Below the pieces are notes generated by a model that ran no database searches, was not told the origin of the DNA, and worked only from the letters and a program-made list of their open reading frames with translations. This document shows positions 7,910 through 14,304 of a DNA stretch of 64,000 nucleotides, in pieces. The first letter of the stretch is position 1. Every line of letters starts with the position of its first letter. A program made the position numbers and the translations under genes. This DNA comes from Micromonospora narathiwatensis (GTDB lineage: Bacteria; Actinomycetota; Actinomycetes; Mycobacteriales; Micromonosporaceae), in the NCBI RefSeq assembly GCF_900089605.1, contig NZ_LT594324.1, positions 4,774,001 to 4,838,000 on the forward strand. The letters are read 5' to 3'.

Positions 7910-9547
7910 ATGAGCGCCACGTTGATCGCCAAGGACCTCACCGCCGGCCACGGTGACCGCCTGCTCTTCGCCGACCTCGACCTGGTCGTCGCCCCCGGCG
8001 ACGTGGTCGGGCTGGTCGGGGTGAACGGCGCGGGCAAGTCGACGCTGCTGCGTACGCTCGCCGGGCGGCAACCACGGGAGCAGGGTTCGGTGGCCCTGAA
8101 CCCGCCCACCGCCACCGTCGGCTACCTGCCGCAGGAGCCGGAACGCCGGCCGGACGAGTCGGTCCGGGACTTCCTGGCCCGGCGTACCGGGGTGACGGAG
8201 GCACAGGCGGCGCTGGACGCGGCGACCGAGGCGCTCACCGCCGGGGCCGCGGGCGCCGACGACGCGTACGCCGTCGCCCTGGAACGCTGGCTCGACCTCG
8301 GCGGCGCGGATCTGGACGAGCGCGCCGAGCAGGTGGCCGCCGAGTTGGGCCTGGGCGTCGACCTGGACCACCCGATGATCGGGCTCTCCGGCGGGCAGGC
8401 GGCCCGGGCGGGGCTGGCTTCGCTGTTGCTCAGCCGGTACGACGTATTCCTGCTCGACGAGCCCACCAACGACCTGGACCTGGCCGGGCTGGACCGGCTG
8501 GAGCGGTTCGTCACCGGGCTGCGGGCCGGGACGGTGCTGGTCAGCCACGACCGGGAGTTCCTGACCCGTACGGTGACCCGGGTGCTGGAACTGGACCTGC
8601 ACCAGCGGCAGGTCCGGCACTACGGCGGCGGCTACGCGGCCTACCTGGAGGAGCGGGAGGTGGCCCGCCGACACGCCCGGGAGGAGTACGAGGAGTACGC
8701 CGACACCCGGACCGAGCTGGAGGCGCGGGCCCGGATGCAGCGCGCCTGGATGGAGAAGGGCGTGAAGAACGCCCGGCGCAAGGCCACCGACAACGACAAG
8801 ATCGGCCGCAAGTTCCGCACCGAGTCCACCGAGAAGCAGGCGGCGAAGGCCAAGCAGACGGCGCGGCTGATCGAGCGGCTGGAGGTGGTCGAGGAGCCGC
8901 GCAAGGAGTGGGAGCTGCGGATGGAGATCGCCACCGCGCCCCGCGCCGGCGCCGTGGTGGCCTCGCTTCGGGGTGCCGTCGTACGCCGGGGCGGCTTCAC
9001 CCTCGGCCCGGTGGATCTCCAGATCGACTGGGCCGACCGGGTGGCGATCACCGGGGCGAACGGCTCCGGCAAGAGCACCCTGCTCGCCGCGCTGCTCGGC
9101 CGGCTGCCGCTGGACGAGGGCCACGCGGCGCTCGGCCCGGGGGTGGTGGTGGGCGAGGTCGACCAGGCCCGGGGACTGTTCCTCGGCGACCAGCCGCTGC
9201 TGGACGCCTTCGGCGCCGCCGTACCGGAGCTGAGCCCGGCGGACGTGCGGACGCTGCTGGCCAAGTTCGGCCTGCGCGCCGACCACGTGCTGCGGCCGGC
9301 GGCGACCCTCTCCCCCGGCGAGCGGACCCGGGCCGCGCTGGCCCTGCTCCAGGGGCGCGGGGTGAACCTGCTGGTGCTGGACGAGCCGACCAACCACCTG
9401 GACCTGCCGGCGATCGAGCAGTTGGAGTCGGCCCTGGCCACCTACCCGGGCACGCTGCTGCTGGTCACCCACGACCGGCGGATGCTGGAGGCGGTGAGCG
9501 TCGGCCGACGGCTGCGGGTGGACGCCGGACGGATCGCCGAGGACTGA
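7910..9547 (+). CDS. ABC-F family ATPase
   Basis: A soluble duplicated ABC ATPase that acts on ribosomes rather than transport: 545 residues with no membrane segment. The first cassette has GVNGAGKSTLLRT, signature LSGGQAARAGLASLLLS and LLDEPTNDLDL. A charged linker of about 80 residues follows. The second cassette has GANGSGKSTLLAA, degenerate signature LSPGERTRAAL and LDEPTNHLDLP. ABC-F proteins either release stalled ribosomes or protect against drugs that bind the large subunit. The linker is not distinctive enough for me to choose a subgroup. It is a single gene with no adjacent antibiotic cluster. Confidence 0.88.
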   Translation: MSATLIAKDLTAGHGDRLLFADLDLVVAPGDVVGLVGVNGAGKSTLLRTLAGRQPREQGSVALNPPTATVGYLPQEPERRPDESVRDFLARRTGVTEAQAALDAATEALTAGAAGADDAYAVALERWLDLGGADLDERAEQVAAELGLGVDLDHPMIGLSGGQAARAGLASLLLSRYDVFLLDEPTNDLDLAGLDRLERFVTGLRAGTVLVSHDREFLTRTVTRVLELDLHQRQVRHYGGGYAAYLEEREVARRHAREEYEEYADTRTELEARARMQRAWMEKGVKNARRKATDNDKIGRKFRTESTEKQAAKAKQTARLIERLEVVEEPRKEWELRMEIATAPRAGAVVASLRGAVVRRGGFTLGPVDLQIDWADRVAITGANGSGKSTLLAALLGRLPLDEGHAALGPGVVVGEVDQARGLFLGDQPLLDAFGAAVPELSPADVRTLLAKFGLRADHVLRPAATLSPGERTRAALALLQGRGVNLLVLDEPTNHLDLPAIEQLESALATYPGTLLLVTHDRRMLEAVSVGRRLRVDAGRIAED

Positions 9548-9585
9548 TCCGTGCCGACCCGGTCGCACCGGGTGACAATGACCCC

Positions 9586-9903
9586 ATGCTCAAGTGGGAG
9601 TACGCGCTGCTGGTCCGCCGCCGCCAGGCGGCCGCCACCGATGCCGGGTGGGAGATCGTTTTCAGCTGGTACGGCCCGGACGGCTCGATGATCGACGTCA
9701 CGCCGTACGGCGACACCGCGTTGGCCCACCTGAACCGGGCCGGTGACCAGGGCTGGGAGCTGGTCGCGATGAGCGAGGACCCGTCGCTGCCGGGCAACAA
9801 CGAACTGCACCGGTACCACCTCAAGCGGCCCAAGGCCCCCGCGCCACCCCGTCAGCGGATGCGCGCCACCGGACGGACCGCCCGGCGGACGCTCGCCGGC
9901 TGA
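9586..9903 (+). CDS. small DUF4177-like protein
   Basis: A 105-residue protein with the WEYALLV ... GWELVAMSED pattern of small DUF4177-like proteins: an N-terminal WEY strand, then a helix ending in QGWELV and a final strand. The last 25 residues are basic and Pro/Arg-rich and could bind nucleic acid, though that is only inference. ATG at 9586 lies 38 bp after the ABC-F stop, so it may be read from the same transcript. No signal peptide or membrane segment. Function unknown. Confidence 0.7.
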   Translation: MLKWEYALLVRRRQAAATDAGWEIVFSWYGPDGSMIDVTPYGDTALAHLNRAGDQGWELVAMSEDPSLPGNNELHRYHLKRPKAPAPPRQRMRATGRTARRTLAG

Positions 9904-9943
9904 GCGGAGCGGGTCGCCGGCTCAGCGGAGCAGGTCGCCGGCT
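9903..9943. repeat. two-copy tandem duplication
   Basis: Two 20-nt copies at 9903-9922 and 9924-9943, of the form AGCGGAGC(G/A)GGTCGCCGGCT, differ at one base with a 1-bp spacer. The first begins on the last base of the preceding stop codon. It looks like a replication-slippage product; no function is evident. Confidence 0.75.
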
Positions 9944-10009
9944 GGCGGATCGCCGGGGAACAGGCATATCGGGCGAGGATCCGGGTATCGCGCGGCCCGG
10001 AGGTGGGAC

Positions 10010-10735
10010 ATGGTCGTGCTGACGCAGTCCGCACCCTCGGCCGAGCGGCTGCGGGTGGTCGACGGATTCCTCGCCGAGGCGTGGGCCGACCTGGCCCGGC
10101 ACGACGAGCGGCTGCGCCCGCTGGCCGTGGAGGTGCGTTTCGACCGGGGCGTCGCCCACCTGAGCGGCGAGGTCGCCGACCCGACCGAACTGCGGCTGGT
10201 CCGGGAGCTGGTGGGCCGCCTCGCCGGGGTGCTCGGCGTGTGGTGCCGGGTGACCGTCGGTGGCCGGACGCCGGTGGTGGTGGACCTGGGCTGCGGGGCC
10301 ACCAAACAGTGGCCGGGCAACCTGGGGCTGGACATCTACCCGGCACCCGGGGTGAACGCGGTGGCCGACCTGTCCGGTTCGCTGCCGCTCGCCGACGACT
10401 CGGTGGACGTGTTCTTCGCGGTGCACATCCTGGAGCACCTGATCGACTTCCTGCCGCTGCTCGACGAGTGCCACCGGGCGCTGCGGCCGGGCGGCGTCCT
10501 GCACGTGATGAGCCCCTGGTGGCGGCACGTGAACGCGGTGGCCGACCCGACCCACGTACGACTGCTCGACGTGCAGACGTTCAAGGGCATCTGCGGTCAG
10601 CGCCCGCCCGGCGCCCCGCGCTGGTATCCGCTGCACGCCGCCTGCGACGGCGCCTCCATCTTCGCCGACCTCACCCCGCTGCCGTCCGACGCCCCGCCCC
10701 CGCCCCCCACCCACCTGGCCCGCTTCTTCGACTGA
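10010..10735 (+). CDS. class I SAM methyltransferase with N-terminal BON-like domain
   Basis: A 241-residue predicted methyltransferase. Residues about 40-82 resemble a BON domain (VEVRFDRGVAHLSGEVADP... then LVGRLAGVLGVWCRV). The Methyltransf_11 domain then begins: VVVDLGCGATK is motif I, LGLDIYPA the acidic motif II end, LPLADDSVDVFFAVHILEHL motif IV, and ALRPGGVLHVM the following strand. It is shorter than most, ending soon after an insertion rich in Pro and Trp. ATG at 10010 follows AGGTGGGAC. No membrane segment. The methyl acceptor is unknown; a BON-like domain on a cytoplasmic enzyme is unusual because BON normally binds membranes. Confidence 0.75.
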   Translation: MVVLTQSAPSAERLRVVDGFLAEAWADLARHDERLRPLAVEVRFDRGVAHLSGEVADPTELRLVRELVGRLAGVLGVWCRVTVGGRTPVVVDLGCGATKQWPGNLGLDIYPAPGVNAVADLSGSLPLADDSVDVFFAVHILEHLIDFLPLLDECHRALRPGGVLHVMSPWWRHVNAVADPTHVRLLDVQTFKGICGQRPPGAPRWYPLHAACDGASIFADLTPLPSDAPPPPPTHLARFFD

Positions 10736-10874
10736 GGCCCGCGGCGAGCCGGCTGCGCCCAGCCGTCCGTTCACCGCGCGTGGCGGAGAGATCACCAACC
10801 GGCGGGCTCGTCGCCCTTCGTACGGCTCCACCCGCACATCGATCTGCCCGGAGGTCTTGCGCGCCCCGGGGATT

Positions 10875-10889
10875 GATGAAAGTTTCCTA
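10875..10889 (+). promoter_or_regulatory. partial TTAGGAAA-TTTCCTAA-type palindrome
   Basis: The string GATGAAAGTTTCCTA matches one full arm and the centre of a palindrome I recall upstream of secreted hydrolase genes in actinomycetes; the other arm is degenerate. It lies about 90 bp before the secreted GH10-like gene. Assignment is inference from memory of the motif. Confidence 0.35.
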
Positions 10890-10978
10890 CCGACGGTGGA
10901 TACTCAACGGCGAATCTTGCCGGATGCGCCAGGGTGTCCGCCGCCACCCCCGGGAGCCCAACGAAGGGACCGCACCGC

Positions 10979-12634
10979 ATGAAGGCAACTCGGCTCAGCG
11001 CCGCCGGGCTGGCCGTGGCGCTGCTCGGCGCACTCGCCGCCGGCACCCCCGCGCGCGCCGCGGGCACCGACACCACCACCGGATCCTCGACCACCTGCGC
11101 CACCGACCCGGCCACCCCCAAGCGGCAGTTCCGGGCCATGTGGATCGCGTCGGTGACCAACATCGACTGGCCCAGCAAGGCGTCCCAGACCGCGCCGGAC
11201 CAGGTCGCGAAGCAGAAGGCGGAGTACCTGGACTGGCTCGACCTGGCCCAGCGGCTCAACCACAACGCCGTCGTGGTCCAGGTCCGCCCGACCGCCGACG
11301 CGTTCTGGCCGTCGCCGTACGAGCCGTGGTCCGAGTACCTGACCGGGGTACGCGGCCAGGACCCGGGATGGGACCCGCTGGCCTTCCTCGTCGAGGAGTC
11401 GCACAAGCGGAACCTGGAGTTCCATGCCTGGTTGAACCCGTACCGGGTCTCGATGCCGGCCCCGGGCGCCGGCGCGGACCTGTCGAAGCTCGCGCCGAAC
11501 CACCCGGCCCGGCAGCACCCGGACTGGGTGTTCGCGTACCCGCCGGCCGGGGTCGCCGGCAGCCGGCTCTACTACAACCCCGGCATCCCCGAGGTCCGCG
11601 AGTTCGTCGAGACCGCGATGATGGACGCGGTCAGCCGGTACGACATCGACGGCGTGCACTTCGACGACTACTTCTACCCGTACCCGAGCGGCACCTACCA
11701 GGTGCCGGACGACGCCACGTTCGCCCGGTACAACCGGGGTTTCACCGATCGGGCCGACTGGCGGCGGGACAACATCAACCTGCTGGTCCAGGAGATGAAC
11801 GCCAAGATCAAGGCGGTCAAGCCGTGGGTGAAGTTCGGGGTCAGCCCGTTCGGCATCTGGCGTAACAAGTCGGCCGACCCGGCCGGCTCGGACACCACCG
11901 GCTCGCAGTCGTACGACATCATCTCCGCCGACACCCGCAAGTGGATCAAGGAAGAGTGGATCGACTACGTGGTGCCGCAGCTCTACTGGTACATCGGCCA
12001 GTACCCGGCGGCCGACTACGCCCGGCTGGTGCCCTGGTGGGCCGAGCAGGTGCGCGGCACCGACGTCCAGCTCTACATCGGCCAGGCCGACTACAAGAGC
12101 GGTGACCCGGCGTACGGGTCGTTCTGGATGAACCCGAACGAGCTGTCGAACCACCTGACCCTCAACCGGTCCTACCCGGAGGTGCTCGGCAACGTGCACT
12201 TCTCCGCCGTGCAGGTACGGGAGAACCGGCTCGGCGCCACCGACATCTACGCCGCCGAGCACTACTCCCGCCCGGCGCTGGTGCCGGCCATGTCCCAGCT
12301 CCCGGCGCGGCGGCTGCTCGCCCCGGTGGTGACCGGCGTCGAGCGGCGGGCCGACGGGGTACGGCTGACCTGGCGGCAGCCGGCCAACGGCAAGGGCCCG
12401 TTCGGCACCGCCACCTCGTACGCGATCTACCGGTTCGACGGTGCCGGCCAGGTCGACGGGTGTGCCCTCGCCGACGCGTCCCATCTGGTCGCCAACGTGC
12501 GCGGCACCGACGGCGACGTGCAGTCCTGGGTGGACACCGACGCCCAGGCCGGGAAGGCGTACACCTACCAGGTGACCGCCCTCGACCGGGTCTGGAACGA
12601 GAGCCCGGCCAGCCCGGCGCGCTTCGTACGCTGA
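10979..12634 (+). CDS. secreted family-10-like glycosylhydrolase (GHL10) with C-terminal FN3-like domain
   Basis: A secreted 551-residue protein. ATG at 10979 opens a Sec signal peptide (KATRL, hydrophobic core, cleavage near ARA-A at about residue 28). The catalytic region starts with FRAMWIASVTNIDWPS, typical of GHL10 proteins (DUF187/YngK type), with HNAVVVQVRPTADAFW, EFHAWLNPYRV, IDGVHFDDYFYPYP and VVPQLYWYIGQYP as barrel strands. The Asp pair in HFDDY and the residues after it are probable active-site positions. The last 100 residues form a fibronectin-III-like sheet. GHL10 proteins are thought to act on cell-wall or exopolysaccharide glycans; the exact substrate is unknown. Confidence 0.88.
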   Translation: MKATRLSAAGLAVALLGALAAGTPARAAGTDTTTGSSTTCATDPATPKRQFRAMWIASVTNIDWPSKASQTAPDQVAKQKAEYLDWLDLAQRLNHNAVVVQVRPTADAFWPSPYEPWSEYLTGVRGQDPGWDPLAFLVEESHKRNLEFHAWLNPYRVSMPAPGAGADLSKLAPNHPARQHPDWVFAYPPAGVAGSRLYYNPGIPEVREFVETAMMDAVSRYDIDGVHFDDYFYPYPSGTYQVPDDATFARYNRGFTDRADWRRDNINLLVQEMNAKIKAVKPWVKFGVSPFGIWRNKSADPAGSDTTGSQSYDIISADTRKWIKEEWIDYVVPQLYWYIGQYPAADYARLVPWWAEQVRGTDVQLYIGQADYKSGDPAYGSFWMNPNELSNHLTLNRSYPEVLGNVHFSAVQVRENRLGATDIYAAEHYSRPALVPAMSQLPARRLLAPVVTGVERRADGVRLTWRQPANGKGPFGTATSYAIYRFDGAGQVDGCALADASHLVANVRGTDGDVQSWVDTDAQAGKAYTYQVTALDRVWNESPASPARFVR

Positions 12635-12646
12635 TCCGGGTGCGGG

Positions 12647-12687
12647 CCGCGACGCCCGGGGCTCACCGCGAGCCCCGGGCGTCGCGG
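12647..12687. terminator. strong bidirectional terminator
   Basis: A perfect 18-bp GC-rich stem (12647-12664 with 12670-12687) and a 5-nt loop. It occupies nearly the whole gap between two convergent genes, stopping 5 bp before the methyltransferase stop. The clearest terminator in the window. Confidence 0.92.
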
Positions 12688-12691
12688 TCGT

Positions 12692-13384
12692 TCAGGCGGT
12701 GGCGGCCTTGCTGAGCCGCACCTCCAGCCCGACCAGGCCCTCCGGCTCGATCTCGGCGCCGCCGAAGGCGCTCTCGGCGGCGAGCCGGGCGAACACGTCG
12801 GCGGTGACCGCCCGGCGGCGCAGCCACCCCAGCGCCGACCGGGTCCAGAAGGCGTCCAGGCCGCGGATGCCCATCCGGGCCACCTCCCGCTCGATGTCCG
12901 CCCGGGAGGCGTCGGCCCGCAGATCCTGGATCACGGCCCGGCCGCCGGGGCGCAGCACCCGGTGCATCTCGTCCAGCGCCCGGACCGGGCGGGTGAAATT
13001 CTTGAACGCCGCCTGGCAAATCACCAGGTCGAACGAGTCCGCCCCGAAGGGCAACTCGTGCACGTCGCCCTGCCGGAAGGCCACCGTCACGCCGGCCCGC
13101 CGGGCCGCCTCGCCCGCCAGCTCCACGAAGGTGTGGCTGACGTCGAGCCCGGTGACCTGGTACGCCCCGAGCCGGGCCAGTTCGATGGCCTGGTAGCCCG
13201 GGCCGGGCGCCACCTCCAGCACCGCCGCGTCGGCGGTCAGCCCCTCGGCCAGCCGGGCGGCCTGGCGGCGGTACTCGGCCAACTGGTTGGCCGAGGCACG
13301 GTTGCGGGCGTACCAGCGAGCGGTCGCCCCCTCCATCTCGGGCACCAGCTTCCGCTTGGGCGCCCGCAGATCCTTGGTGGTCAT
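12692..13384 (-). CDS. class I SAM-dependent methyltransferase
   Basis: A 230-residue UbiE/Methyltransf_11-like enzyme. Motif I is AAVLEVAPGPGYQAIEL, the ribose-binding acidic residue is in VTGLDVS, then VAFRQGDVHELPFGADSFDLVIC (motifs III-IV) and VLRPGGRAVI. ATG at 13384 has a near-ideal GGAGGAG 4 nt upstream. It is convergent with the GH10-like gene and ends at their shared terminator. It lies downstream of the PadR gene on the same strand, but a hairpin and 160 bp separate them, so it is probably an independent unit. Substrate unknown. Confidence 0.87.
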   Translation of the reverse strand: MTTKDLRAPKRKLVPEMEGATARWYARNRASANQLAEYRRQAARLAEGLTADAAVLEVAPGPGYQAIELARLGAYQVTGLDVSHTFVELAGEAARRAGVTVAFRQGDVHELPFGADSFDLVICQAAFKNFTRPVRALDEMHRVLRPGGRAVIQDLRADASRADIEREVARMGIRGLDAFWTRSALGWLRRRAVTADVFARLAAESAFGGAEIEPEGLVGLEVRLSKAATA

Positions 13385-13503
13385 TTCTCCTCCAGTCTCG
13401 GATCGGTCGCACGAACCGGCCCGGGACCGGGAGCCCAGCTATCGTTGCGGTTGCCACCTTGCGGCCGGGTACCCGTTCCCGCGGTCTCGGTTCGAGGTCA
13501 GGG

Positions 13504-13537
13504 CCCCGGCGGCGGTGTTCCCGCACCCCCGCCGGGG
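13504..13537 (-). terminator. hairpin after the PadR gene
   Basis: CCCCGGCGG at 13504-13512 pairs with CCGCCGGGG at 13529-13537 around a 16-nt loop, directly after the minus-strand PadR stop. Confidence 0.55.
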
Positions 13538-13544
13538 TCCGTCG

Positions 13545-14198
13545 TCACTGCTGCTCGGTCCCCCTCTCCGCCAGCTCCGCCCAGTCGGGCGGCACCGCAC
13601 CGGTCTCGTGCCAGGCCCGCCACTCGGCCAGGCCGGGCAGCGAGCCGGTGGTCAGCTCGTCGAGCAGGCCACGGACCCAGTCCACCTCGGCCGTCCGGAC
13701 GGCCAGGTCGTACTCGACCTCGATGAGGAAGATCCGGGGCACCTCGCGGGCGAACCGCGCCAGGTCGGCGCGTTCCTCGGCGAGCTGGGCCTCCAGCCGG
13801 TCGAGGCGCTGCCGCAGCAACTCCGTCACCTCGTCGGGCGGGAGCACCCCCAGCACCGACAGACCGGCCCTGAACCGGGGGTGTTCCCGCTCCGGCACCG
13901 CGACCAGCTCTCGGGTCCAGTCCGCCAGCTCCTCCCGGCCCGCGTCGGTGATCCGGTAGACGGTCCGTTCCGGCCGTCGCCCCTGCCGGCCGCTCTCCAC
14001 CGCCGCCAGCAGGCCGTGCCGGGTCAGGTTCGCCACCACCGTGTAGAGCGAACCCCACTTGATCGGCATGTCCTGTTCCTTGCCACGTTCCCGGAGCACG
14101 GCGGCCATCTCGTACGGGTGCATGGGCCGCTCCACGAGCGTCGAGAGCACGGCGAGGGCCAGCAGGTTGCCGACCCGGCGTCGCTTGGCCACCGCCAT
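13545..14198 (-). CDS. PadR-family transcriptional regulator
   Basis: A 217-residue PadR repressor. The winged helix is at residues about 10-85: LLALAVLSTLVERPMHPYEMA, then the PIKWGSLYTVVANLTRHGLL recognition helix and the wing VESGRQGRRPERTVYRIT. After this comes the long C-terminal dimerisation coiled coil (ELLRQRLDRLEAQLAEERADL). It is close to the subgroup-2-like PadR proteins with long C-termini. A 16-bp palindrome lies 17 bp upstream of the ATG, so autorepression is likely. The regulated partner is not obvious because the divergent side holds only the end of another minus-strand gene. Confidence 0.9.
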   Translation of the reverse strand: MAVAKRRRVGNLLALAVLSTLVERPMHPYEMAAVLRERGKEQDMPIKWGSLYTVVANLTRHGLLAAVESGRQGRRPERTVYRITDAGREELADWTRELVAVPEREHPRFRAGLSVLGVLPPDEVTELLRQRLDRLEAQLAEERADLARFAREVPRIFLIEVEYDLAVRTAEVDWVRGLLDELTTGSLPGLAEWRAWHETGAVPPDWAELAERGTEQQ

Positions 14199-14214
14199 CC
14201 TCCTCGCACCCGAT

Positions 14215-14230
14215 TACTCGTAGGCGAGTA
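14215..14230. promoter_or_regulatory. palindromic operator before the PadR gene
   Basis: TACTCG-TAGG-CGAGTA: perfect 6-bp half-sites with a 4-bp spacer, 17 bp upstream of the PadR ATG in an AT-richer patch. Position and symmetry suggest the PadR protein's own operator. Confidence 0.7.
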
Positions 14231-14304
14231 TATGGCCGGCACGCCACCGCCCACCAGGGGTTGGAACCCGGACAACTCGCTCGGCTCCGCGTGGACCTCT
14301 CGGC

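Noticed and set aside
9903..9943. Two-copy direct repeat as a regulatory site
   Set aside because: It overlaps a stop codon, is nearly identical over 20 bp and looks like slippage; no promoter context.
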